A stretch of 25,828 bases of DNA from CAZUMH01 sp964621645 (GTDB taxonomy: Bacteria > Zhuqueibacterota > QNDG01 > JAGLOF01). The position numbers and the translations under genes were made by a program. The stretch is taken from NCBI GenBank assembly GCA_964621645.1, contig CAZUMH010000042.1, positions 1 through 25,828 on the forward strand, read 5' to 3'. The notes beneath the pieces are model-generated. The model was not told where the DNA came from, did not search any database, and worked only from the letters and a program-made list of their open reading frames with translations. Shown piece by piece: positions 1 through 7,702 of the stretch. Each line of letters begins with the position of its first letter. Positions within the stretch are counted from its first letter, which is position 1.

Positions 1-358
1 TGATAAGCTTCAGCAGATCTGACAGATCCTCGGACTGTAATTTATCGGTAAAAATAATTGATAAAATACCACGGATATGAATATGGCGGGCCAGCTCTCC
101 ATACTGGGTGTTCATCTTCCCCAAAGAGGCGTCGTTGCAGAAAAGCTCCTTCTGGGCCACATCAATCTTCAATGTCTCATTTTCTTTGAACCACTCCATC
201 ATTTTCTGACGCAGCTGTTCTATTGATGAAAGACATAATGGATGATCGGCTTCGTAGAAAATTCTGTTTTTCAGAGCAATGATGAGAGCGCGGAGAATAT
301 CCTGAAATATCTTTTTCTCCGCCAGACTCACCAACTCTCTTTTTTCCTCAAGCTGCAT
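1..358 (-). CDS. Partial uncharacterised protein, N-terminal 119 residues
   Basis: The reverse strand is open from an ATG at 358 to the window edge, so only the first 119 codons are present. The ATG follows a purine-rich AAAGGTGG ribosome-binding site. The protein starts MQLEEKRELVSLAEKKIF and is mainly helical. The spacing of 'ALIIALKNRIFYEADHPLC', a weak strand region ('LKIDVAQKELFCND') and 'LARHIHIRGILSIIFTDKL' resembles an N-terminal module often found before HEAT-repeat or HD-type regions in uncharacterised bacterial proteins. That resemblance is from memory and is not a firm family assignment. There is no signal peptide or membrane segment in the visible part. It is divergent from the DUF2284 gene, separated by about 400 bases. 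The function is unknown. Confidence 0.7.
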   Translation of the reverse strand, partial: MQLEEKRELVSLAEKKIFQDILRALIIALKNRIFYEADHPLCLSSIEQLRQKMMEWFKENETLKIDVAQKELFCNDASLGKMNTQYGELARHIHIRGILSIIFTDKLQSEDLSDLLKLI

Positions 359-755
359 CGACCACCTTTGAAAGCCACCCTATTAAAAAATTCACCGAGT
401 AACTGTCTGTTTTAGTGGACATTATCCTGGTTCTTCGAATCCTGCATACTCCGTGCCACACTGTCCAACTATAGTGTAATTATATCCTATGACTCAATTT
501 CAGGCAAATTTTTCCGGATCGGACGGTAATCTAGGCAGGAATTTTCAAAGTGAAAATACCCGTTCATGCAAATTGAACTGATTAATATTGAGGCCATTAG
601 GGAAGGTGACATTCACCCGCTTCCCGCTTGCGCCGGAACTGCTTGTTTCCTATATTAACAGAGGAGAATTCCCTGGGACAAAACAGATTACCATTAAGGC
701 ACGCGAATCCATCTGCAGCCATTTATCTTTTTAAAATTACGAAAAGGAGTAGGGA
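359..755. other. Intergenic region between divergent genes
   Basis: This stretch separates the truncated left gene and the DUF2284 gene, which point away from each other, so it should hold promoters for both. I see no strong -35/-10 pair, no tRNA and no clear terminator. A 30-codon open frame at 566-658 has no good ribosome-binding site and I do not call it a gene. Confidence 0.5.
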
Positions 756-1295
756 ATGAAAGGCCTGCCGGACGTTGAAACACTCATTCAGGAACACGGA
801 TTTGACAATGTTCGCTGGATCGATCCCAAAGATATTGTCGTGGCCCACTGGGTCAGAATCAAGTGCCTTTTCGGCTGCGGTGAATACGCCAAAAACGCCA
901 CCTGCCCTCCTAACACACCCCCTGTTTCCGACTGCCGGCAATTTTTCCTGGAGTATGATAAAGCCCTGCTTTTCCATTTCAGCAAAAAGGTAAACAAACC
1001 GGAAGACCGGCACGCCTGGACCCGGGAGGTGAATAAGAAACTGTCCGGTCTGGAACGGGATGTTTTCCGGGCCGGATACGAAAAGACGTTCCTGCTATTC
1101 ATAGACAGCTGTACTCTCTGCCGTGATTGCGCCGGACGCAAAGAGGCCTGCAAGAAGCCGCACATTTCCCGGCCCACGCCGGAAGCGATGGCCGTGGACG
1201 TTTTTTCAACGGTGAAAAAGTTTGGGTATTCCATAAAAACACTTGGGGATTACTCCGAGGAGATGAATCGGTATGCGTTTCTTCTGGTGCGGTGA
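756..1295 (+). CDS. DUF2284 cysteine-rich metal-binding protein
   Basis: This 179-residue soluble protein matches the DUF2284 family (predicted metal-binding, function unknown) in length and motif layout. The N-terminal half has Cys37, Cys41, Cys50 and Cys60, with the typical run 'GCGEYAKNATCPPN'. The C-terminal half has a ferredoxin-like cluster C119-x2-C122-x2-C125-x6-C132, which could hold an iron-sulfur cluster. The ATG at 756 follows a clear AAGGAG site, which decides the start. There is no signal peptide, so it is probably cytosolic. Related proteins are common in anaerobes, and the Cys pattern would suit a small redox or corrinoid-associated role, but nothing nearby narrows this. It appears to be a single-gene unit, with more than 300 bases free on each side. 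Confidence 0.85.
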   Translation: MKGLPDVETLIQEHGFDNVRWIDPKDIVVAHWVRIKCLFGCGEYAKNATCPPNTPPVSDCRQFFLEYDKALLFHFSKKVNKPEDRHAWTREVNKKLSGLERDVFRAGYEKTFLLFIDSCTLCRDCAGRKEACKKPHISRPTPEAMAVDVFSTVKKFGYSIKTLGDYSEEMNRYAFLLVR

Positions 1296-1859
1296 CAATT
1301 AAAAACCTTTGCACGAATACGGAATTTATCAAGGCTGCCATCTGTTGACAAAGATACATTCATCTGCTTATTGTCGCCGCCCCCTTACGGCAGTAACCGC
1401 ACCGGATAGACTCCCAAGGATAGCTGCTGTGCAGCTCCGCCATACGCATATACCACTTCCGATATATTCATCAAGTAGATTAACCGCTACGTTGTCGTGG
1501 TTCAAAACATTGTGGAAGACATCACAGGGGCAAACACGAGACATGTTCTGTCACCGCAATTCGAATAGATAGGAGTCGCTATACCAGCGACGAACTCTGA
1601 ATCAAAGAAGACTAGGTAATCGAGAATTGTTTACATAAAAACATTTGAATTAAAGAAATTTGTTTTTAATTTATATTATCCAACTCTGTGGATGTTCTGA
1701 AAACCCTCGCCTTCTTCCGGCAGACTCGGGGTCACTTTCTGTATCCAGACGAAAGCGGGCCGTTTTCTGAACAGGCATGGTTAATAATAAAATTGTAACA
1801 AAAGCTGTCTTTCTGCGTTAAACATGAACATACTAACATTAACTGATTAAATAACTATT
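1296..1859. other. Intergenic region upstream of the propeller sensor
   Basis: No convincing gene lies here. The open frame at 1309-1572 has no ribosome-binding site and no recognisable composition. There is a small perfect inverted repeat (GTCGCT at 1575-1580 and AGCGAC at 1586-1591) without a T-run. The segment 1626-1680 is markedly AT-rich and contains TTGAAT at 1645 followed by TAATTTATATTAT. It is the best place for a promoter of the downstream sensor gene, although the spacing is not canonical. Confidence 0.4.
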
Positions 1860-4800
1860 GTGAATCTTGTGAAATCATTGCTGTTAAACAGAAAACGGAT
1901 TTATCCGTTTATTCTCTTCTTTTTAATTTCTGGATTTTTCTTGCCGATTTACGGCCAGGATAATATAGCCTTTATCCGTTTATCACTGGAACAAGGTCTG
2001 TCACAGAGTATTGTTGAATGCATTACCCAGGACCATCAGGGTTTCCTCTGGCTCGGGACAGAAGATGGACTGAATCGTTATGACGGCTATAATTTTATAG
2101 TGCTTAAAAATGAGCCGGGGGACAGTAACAGCCTCAGCTATAATCACATCACAGAACTGCTGGTGGACAGAAAGAATCGACTCTGGATCGGGACCTTTAA
2201 CGGAGGTCTCAATCTCTATGATCCGAGAGACCGCAGGATCACCCGTTTTCGCAACGATCCTGATGATTCCTCCACAATCAGTAATGACCTTATCCTGTCG
2301 CTGTTTGAGGACAGCAAAGGCACAATCTGGATCGGTACGGCCGACGGATTAAACCGTTATCTGCCTGCAGCGGAAGCTGATCGATCTGACAGCTTTTGCG
2401 TATACAAAAATAATCAAGCGGACCCCGCCAGCCTCAGCAACTCCAGGATACAATCGATCTATGAAGACAGAGAGGGAATATTGTGGATCGGCACGGCCAG
2501 CGGTCTTAACCGCTGTTCTGATGCAGACAGATCAGGCGGACTGAGGTTTATCCACTATTATCATGATCCGCTTGATTCAAAAACCCTGAGTGATAATTCT
2601 ATTCAGGCGATATATCAGGATAAACGGGGAGTAGTCTGGATCGGCACTGATAACGGTCTCAATAAAATGACCCCCCCAACCGCTGAAAACAGCAACGGAT
2701 TATTCACCAGATACCTTCCGGAGGCTGATAACCCAACCAGTCTAAGCCATCCCCAGGTAACGGCCCTTTTTGAAGATAAATTTAATGTTTTCTGGGTGGG
2801 AACGAACGGCGGCGGCCTTAACAGTATGGACCGTGAAAAGGAATCTTTTACTTGTTTTACGTACAGCACCGGAGATTCCCGAAGCATCGGTTATGATGAG
2901 ATCCGCTGCATTTTCGAGGACCGCTCCGGTGTGCTCTGGATCGGGACTTACGGTGGCGGTGTCAGTAAAGTCGACCGGGCCAGAAAAAAGTTCAAGACCT
3001 ATCCTGCTTCACTCCACCCCAGCGACCCCAATGAAGAAATCGTCTGGTCCATATATGAAGATGAACAGGGGATGATCTGGCTCGGAACCCATGGCGGAGG
3101 ACTGACAAAATTTGATCGTTCGACTGGAATCTACACCACCTACCGTCATGATCCGAATGACCCATCCAGTCTCAGCAACAATATAGTCAGACTGATTATC
3201 CAAGATCCGTCCGGAGATCTCTGGGTCGGCACCCACGGCGGCGGGCTTAATCGTTTTAATCATGAGACAGAAAAATTCACCATTTACACCCATGATCCCA
3301 ACGACCCTCACAGCCTCAGCCACAATGAATTAAGGGCTCTATATCTCGATAGTAACGGTGAGCTCTGGATCGGCACAAGAGGCGGCGGGCTTGACAAACT
3401 GGTCCAAGACAGCAACGGTGGTACCAAATCTCGTTTCCTTCATTACCGTCATGACCGGACTGATGAAACGAGTATTAGCAACGATTTTATCAGATCTATT
3501 TTTGAGGATAATCTGGGAAATATCTGGGTGGGTACTCTGGGGGGGGGCCTGAATAAACTTGATACTGCCAGCGGCCGTTTCAGCCATTATCGTGCCCATC
3601 CTGACGATCCTGCCAGCCTGAGCAATGACTATGTGTTTTCGATCATACAAGATGAAAGTGGTCTGCTCTGGCTGGCAACCTGGGGCGGGGGATTGAACCG
3701 GCTGGATCCTGCTACTGGAACGTTTATCAGGTTTACCACAAAGGATGGTCTGGCCCATGACGGCATTTACGGACTACTGAGCGACTCATACGGGAATATC
3801 TGGATGAGTACTAATATGGGACTCTCCCGTTTCAATCCAAAGAAAAAAATTTTTAGAAACTATACCGTGGAAGACGGCCTGCAAAACCAGGAATTTTGCG
3901 GTGGATCCTATTTTAAAAGCAACCGCGGGGAAATGTTTTTCGGCGGCATTGAAGGCTTCAACGCTTTTTTCCCCGGGGAAATAAGGGACAACCCTCACAT
4001 ACCACCGGTAATCATCACCTCTTTTCAAAAACCGAATGAATGGGATTCAGACCAACCTCCCCTCTGGACTAATGAAGAATTAATACTCTCCTTTCGTGAT
4101 TACGTCTTTACGTTTGAATTTTCAGCCCTCGATTTTACCTCACCTGAAAAAAATCAATATGCTTACAAAATGGAGGGTCTGGACCAGGACTGGATCTATA
4201 CAACCTACCAAAAAAGATTTGCCACCTACACAACCCTGCCGCCCGGTAAATATATCTTCCGGGTTAAGGGATCCAATAATGACGGTGTCTGGAACAACGA
4301 GGGGACCTATATTCGAATTCGAATTCTACCCCCCTTCTGGAAAACCCCCTATTTTATCCTGCTCATTATTATGATCATCTTCTCTGGAGCCTGGGTTCTC
4401 TACCGCCGCCGTCTGCGTATAGTCCGCCTGCGCACTGAATTACAGGCGGCTCACGATGCCCAAATGTATATCATGCCGCAGACCGATCCCGAGATTGAAC
4501 ATCTCGATCTGTCGGGGATAACAGTGCCTGCCAACGAGGTCGGGGGTGATTTCTATGATTATATCTGGCTCAACAACGAAAGGAACAAACTCCTTTTGTA
4601 TATAGGTGATGTTTCAGGGAAGGGAATGAAAGCGGCCATGACTGCCGTTATGACCAGCGGTATGATCAGTTTAAAAGCAAAAGAAACCGATTCCGCCGGA
4701 TCGATATTAACTAGCGTCAATCGGTCCCTCTGCGGCAAAATTCAGAAAAACATGTTCACTGCAGTCTGTCTGGCGGTATTGGAACTGGATACCATGATGT

Positions 4801-5165
4801 TCAGTTTCAGTAATGCCGGACTGGAACAGCCCCTTCTAAAATCAGGTGATTTTCTAAAATTTCTTAAAGCTAACGGGACGACCTATCCTCTGGGGTCATT
4901 TATTGACAACGATTACAATGAAAAGAAAATCCCTTTACATCCAGGAGATGTCATCCTGCTCTTTTCTGATGGTATTCTGGAAGCGAGAAATTCAGCCATG
5001 GACTTTTTTGGGCAAAAACGTTTGCTGGACCTGGTGAAGGAGATTGATTGCAGGAATCTCTCTGCCAAGAAAATCCGCGACAACATAATCTCCGCCATCA
5101 ACAGCTTCACAGCGAAAGCCCACCAGTATGATGATATGACACTGATTGTCATGAAAATAATGTGA
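1860..5165 (+). CDS. Two-component-propeller sensor with PP2C/SpoIIE phosphatase output
   Basis: This 1101-residue membrane sensor has an N-terminal signal or anchor helix (about 12-32, ending 'PIYGQ'). A long series of Reg_prop repeats follows (about 40-700), each with a form of 'IWIGT.GGGLNR'. These are expected to form periplasmic beta-propellers. A Y_Y_Y domain covers about 754-815 and a transmembrane helix about 826-848. A PP2C-type SpoIIE phosphatase covers about 860-1100. The metal-binding acidic motifs are all visible: 'GGDFYDY', 'IGDVSGKGMKAA', 'LLFSDGILEARN' and 'QYDDMTLIV'. The likely role is ligand sensing outside the inner membrane and dephosphorylation of a Ser/Thr-phosphorylated cytosolic partner, such as an anti-sigma antagonist. 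No partner gene is adjacent. The start is uncertain: GTG 1860 and GTG 1869 are both in frame and both lack a good ribosome-binding site, and a stop at 1848 rules out anything further upstream. Confidence 0.9.
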   Translation: MNLVKSLLLNRKRIYPFILFFLISGFFLPIYGQDNIAFIRLSLEQGLSQSIVECITQDHQGFLWLGTEDGLNRYDGYNFIVLKNEPGDSNSLSYNHITELLVDRKNRLWIGTFNGGLNLYDPRDRRITRFRNDPDDSSTISNDLILSLFEDSKGTIWIGTADGLNRYLPAAEADRSDSFCVYKNNQADPASLSNSRIQSIYEDREGILWIGTASGLNRCSDADRSGGLRFIHYYHDPLDSKTLSDNSIQAIYQDKRGVVWIGTDNGLNKMTPPTAENSNGLFTRYLPEADNPTSLSHPQVTALFEDKFNVFWVGTNGGGLNSMDREKESFTCFTYSTGDSRSIGYDEIRCIFEDRSGVLWIGTYGGGVSKVDRARKKFKTYPASLHPSDPNEEIVWSIYEDEQGMIWLGTHGGGLTKFDRSTGIYTTYRHDPNDPSSLSNNIVRLIIQDPSGDLWVGTHGGGLNRFNHETEKFTIYTHDPNDPHSLSHNELRALYLDSNGELWIGTRGGGLDKLVQDSNGGTKSRFLHYRHDRTDETSISNDFIRSIFEDNLGNIWVGTLGGGLNKLDTASGRFSHYRAHPDDPASLSNDYVFSIIQDESGLLWLATWGGGLNRLDPATGTFIRFTTKDGLAHDGIYGLLSDSYGNIWMSTNMGLSRFNPKKKIFRNYTVEDGLQNQEFCGGSYFKSNRGEMFFGGIEGFNAFFPGEIRDNPHIPPVIITSFQKPNEWDSDQPPLWTNEELILSFRDYVFTFEFSALDFTSPEKNQYAYKMEGLDQDWIYTTYQKRFATYTTLPPGKYIFRVKGSNNDGVWNNEGTYIRIRILPPFWKTPYFILLIIMIIFSGAWVLYRRRLRIVRLRTELQAAHDAQMYIMPQTDPEIEHLDLSGITVPANEVGGDFYDYIWLNNERNKLLLYIGDVSGKGMKAAMTAVMTSGMISLKAKETDSAGSILTSVNRSLCGKIQKNMFTAVCLAVLELDTMMFSFSNAGLEQPLLKSGDFLKFLKANGTTYPLGSFIDNDYNEKKIPLHPGDVILLFSDGILEARNSAMDFFGQKRLLDLVKEIDCRNLSAKKIRDNIISAINSFTAKAHQYDDMTLIVMKIM

Positions 5166-5730
5166 TCACTCCATTATTATGTCCTTGCATTTTACGTCCC
5201 TGTTTTGTAGTATAAATTACTGTAGTCATACCCGCCGCCAACCTGATAAAACCATTGCAATTCGCTTTAAAAACGGCACCGGACAGTGACATCGGCGGGA
5301 ATATCCTTCAGCAAAATCTCAAGATACTCATATGAATCAAAAGATATTACTCAATATCGGTGCTGTATAACGGTTTATCCGGGGTGTCATACATCTCTCT
5401 CCCGCTAGATCGTTTGTCAAAGGATTCGGATTCCCCCGGTAAAACCCAGTTTATTACCAGGGAATGGATTTTTGAAGGGATCGGCATCATTTTCATCGGC
5501 GGCTGGTCTTCAATCTTAACCAGAAGCTGTCCGTTCAGTAGCGTTTAGACAGATACCTTTCAGCTCTTCTTGGCCATACTGAACACAGATGTTCTGTTCT
5601 CTCTATTAAACGGATTCAAGGTACATTGTCTGCCCTTCAGCCTCCGTCCCTTTATCTTCACCGGATCCTCACTGTTCATTCTGACAGCATTGCTTGCCTG
5701 ATCAAGCCATGATAACTATGGAGAAGTGCC
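5166..5730. other. Intergenic region, nothing recognised
   Basis: About 565 bases lie between the sensor gene and the lipocalin gene. The open frame at 5360-5548 shows no family resemblance and no ribosome-binding site. I see no strong hairpin with a T-run after the sensor stop and no RNA gene. Confidence 0.4.
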
Positions 5731-6291
5731 ATGAAAAAATATCTGTACGCCATTCTGGTGCCCGGGTTCATTTTCCAGCTCTGTATTCCACTCTTCTGTC
5801 AGGAGTCTGAAATGAAAACCGTATCTTCCCTTGACCTGCAGCGCTACCTGGGGGTCTGGTATGAGATCGCCCGCCTGCCAAACCGCTTCCAGAAGGCCTG
5901 CCGGAAAAACACTGCCGCCGAGTACCGCTTGAACGAAGATTCCACCATTGCCGTGATCAACACCTGTACAAAAGAGAACGGCGACATCATCACCGCAAGG
6001 GGAAGAGCGAAAATCGTGGACGGGAAGACGAAGGCGAAGCTGAAGGTGAGTTTCGTGCGTTTTCTCGGAAAAAATCTATTTTGGGGAAACTACTGGGTCA
6101 TCGGACTGGACCGGGATTACCAGTGGGCCGTGGTAGGCGAGCCTTCCCGCAAATACGGCTGGATCCTCAGCCGCCGCCCTGCGCTTTCATCCGAAGACCG
6201 GCAGGCGGTGAACGCGGTGCTGCAGGAACAGGGCTATGACCCTGATCAGTTCATCCACACCCTCCAGGAACCCGGAGAGACAGGAGAATAA
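5731..6291 (+). CDS. blc: Bacterial lipocalin (Blc-like)
   Basis: This 186-residue protein has an N-terminal signal peptide (hydrophobic 5-22). The mature protein carries the lipocalin signature 'YLGVWYEIARLPNRFQKAC' (the GxW motif). It also has 'NTAAEYRLNEDSTIAVINTC' and a strand ending 'NYWVIGLDRDYQWAVVGEP', all typical of Blc/apolipoprotein-D-like bacterial lipocalins. These bind lysophospholipids or fatty acids in the cell envelope and are often linked to stress. E. coli Blc is a lipoprotein. Here the Cys near the end of the signal ('PLFCQ') does not fit a lipobox, so the protein may be soluble in the periplasm. The ATG is preceded by GGAGAAG. The gene converges with gatD, leaving only 25 bases between the two stop codons. 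Confidence 0.9.
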   Translation: MKKYLYAILVPGFIFQLCIPLFCQESEMKTVSSLDLQRYLGVWYEIARLPNRFQKACRKNTAAEYRLNEDSTIAVINTCTKENGDIITARGRAKIVDGKTKAKLKVSFVRFLGKNLFWGNYWVIGLDRDYQWAVVGEPSRKYGWILSRRPALSSEDRQAVNAVLQEQGYDPDQFIHTLQEPGETGE

Positions 6292-6316
6292 ATTCTTTCG
6301 GACAGGTGAATAATCC

Positions 6317-7702
6317 CTAGCGGTGGAACCGTTTCAGGAAGGCTTCGATCTCCGGAATGCCGCCCTGATAGACCAGGTATCCGTTGTAGGGCTCTCTTTC
6401 CGTGATCTCCCCGCACACCGGCGTCAGCATGAGACGCTTTACTTCCTCGGGATCCTCCGTCTGGCCCAAGGCCCACCCCAGCTTTACGTAGGCCACTTCC
6501 GGCAGCATATTTTCAGTGGGGATGATGCCCTTTGCCATCAGGTCCCGGCCCGTGTCGTAGACGTACATGTGCACATAGCCCCAGAGCGTCTGGACCGTCA
6601 TGTAGATGACCACGCCGGCCTTGACCGCCCGTTCAATAGCGGGATAGACCGGTTTGTTGACATGTCCCAGACCGGTCCCGGCGATGATGATACCCCGGTA
6701 GCCGCAATCCACGATGGCATCGATGATATCGGGCTGCATATTGGGATAGTAGTAGAGCAGGGTGACCTTCTCTTCGAAAAAGGGCAGGACCTTCACGTTG
6801 CGGTCCTTGCGGCGCCTGTTGTAGTCACGGCGCAGCGGAGTGATCTTGTCCCGGGTGATCATAGCCAGAGGGATGTCTCCCAGGGTGCGGAAGGTGGAGC
6901 GGTAGGAGGAATGCATCTTGCGCACCCGGGTGCCCCGGTGCAAAAGACCGTATTCATCTGAGGTCGGCCCGAACATGCAGACCATGACCTCGGCGATGTC
7001 CGAATGGGCCGCGGCAGTGGCCGCGTGGATGAGGTTGAGGGCCGCGTCCGAGGAGGGCCGGTCCGAGGAACGCTGTGATCCCACCATGACGATGGGGATG
7101 GGTGAATTCTGCACCATAAATGAGAGGGCCCCGGCCGTGTGATGCATGGTATCCGTGCCGTGACCGATGATAATGCCGTGGATTCCCTTTTCGATCTCCT
7201 CTCCGATGGCCTCGGCCAGTTTCAGATACTGCTTCGGCCCCATATTCTCGCTGAAGACGGCGAAGAGCTTTTCCGTGCTCAGGTTGCAGATATCGGCCAG
7301 CTCGGGGACGGCGCCGTAGAGCTCACCGGGGGAGAAGGCCGGAATCACGGCTCCGGTGCGGTAGTCCAGTCTGGAGGCGATGGTGCCCCCGGTTCCCAGA
7401 AGCTTGACATTGGGTTTATCGGGAGAAGTGGGGAATTCTTTCTCGGGTATCTTGTAATGGGCCTCTTTGTATCCCCTCTCAATCATATTCTCAATAGTGT
7501 TGATATCGAGACCGACGTTGTATCCGGTGGCCAGTTTGAGCACGATGTGCTGGTCGTCGTCGTTCTCGGACCGGGGCAGAATGATCCCCTTGAAGAGGCC
7601 GCGGCTGGTGGTGACTTCCGCATCGCTCCAGACCCGCACCCCGAATTTTTCCAGGGTGTTCCTGGCTTCGCCCTTGTATCCCTTCAGCGCGTCCTCATTC
7701 AT
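6317..7702 (-). CDS. gatD: Glutamyl-tRNA(Gln) amidotransferase subunit D
   Basis: This 461-residue protein has the GatD architecture: an N-terminal small beta-barrel region (about 1-85) followed by an L-asparaginase-type domain. The catalytic elements are present: 'LLGTGGTIASRLD' with the nucleophile Thr107, 'GHGTDTMHHTAGAL' with Thr183-Asp184, and the later Lys in 'VRKMHSSYRSTF'. GatD releases ammonia from Gln or Asn. GatE uses that ammonia to convert Glu-tRNA(Gln) to Gln-tRNA(Gln). The start overlaps the end of gatE by eight bases (ATGAATGA), and a GGAAGGAG site lies inside gatE, so the two are translationally coupled. The gene stops with TAG. An asparaginase alone would lack the N-terminal barrel and the gatE partner. 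Confidence 0.94.
   Translation of the reverse strand: MNEDALKGYKGEARNTLEKFGVRVWSDAEVTTSRGLFKGIILPRSENDDDQHIVLKLATGYNVGLDINTIENMIERGYKEAHYKIPEKEFPTSPDKPNVKLLGTGGTIASRLDYRTGAVIPAFSPGELYGAVPELADICNLSTEKLFAVFSENMGPKQYLKLAEAIGEEIEKGIHGIIIGHGTDTMHHTAGALSFMVQNSPIPIVMVGSQRSSDRPSSDAALNLIHAATAAAHSDIAEVMVCMFGPTSDEYGLLHRGTRVRKMHSSYRSTFRTLGDIPLAMITRDKITPLRRDYNRRRKDRNVKVLPFFEEKVTLLYYYPNMQPDIIDAIVDCGYRGIIIAGTGLGHVNKPVYPAIERAVKAGVVIYMTVQTLWGYVHMYVYDTGRDLMAKGIIPTENMLPEVAYVKLGWALGQTEDPEEVKRLMLTPVCGEITEREPYNGYLVYQGGIPEIEAFLKRFHR

Noticed and set aside
566..658. 30-codon open frame upstream of the DUF2284 gene
   Set aside because: No ribosome-binding site, and no recognisable family; it may be a chance frame or a gene remnant.
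1309..1572. 87-codon frame between the DUF2284 and sensor genes
   Set aside because: No ribosome-binding site and amino-acid composition typical of non-coding DNA.
1575..1591. Small hairpin as terminator of the DUF2284 gene
   Set aside because: Six-base stem, no T-run and almost 300 bases beyond the stop codon.
5360..5548. 62-codon frame before the lipocalin gene
   Set aside because: No translation signals and no domain resemblance.
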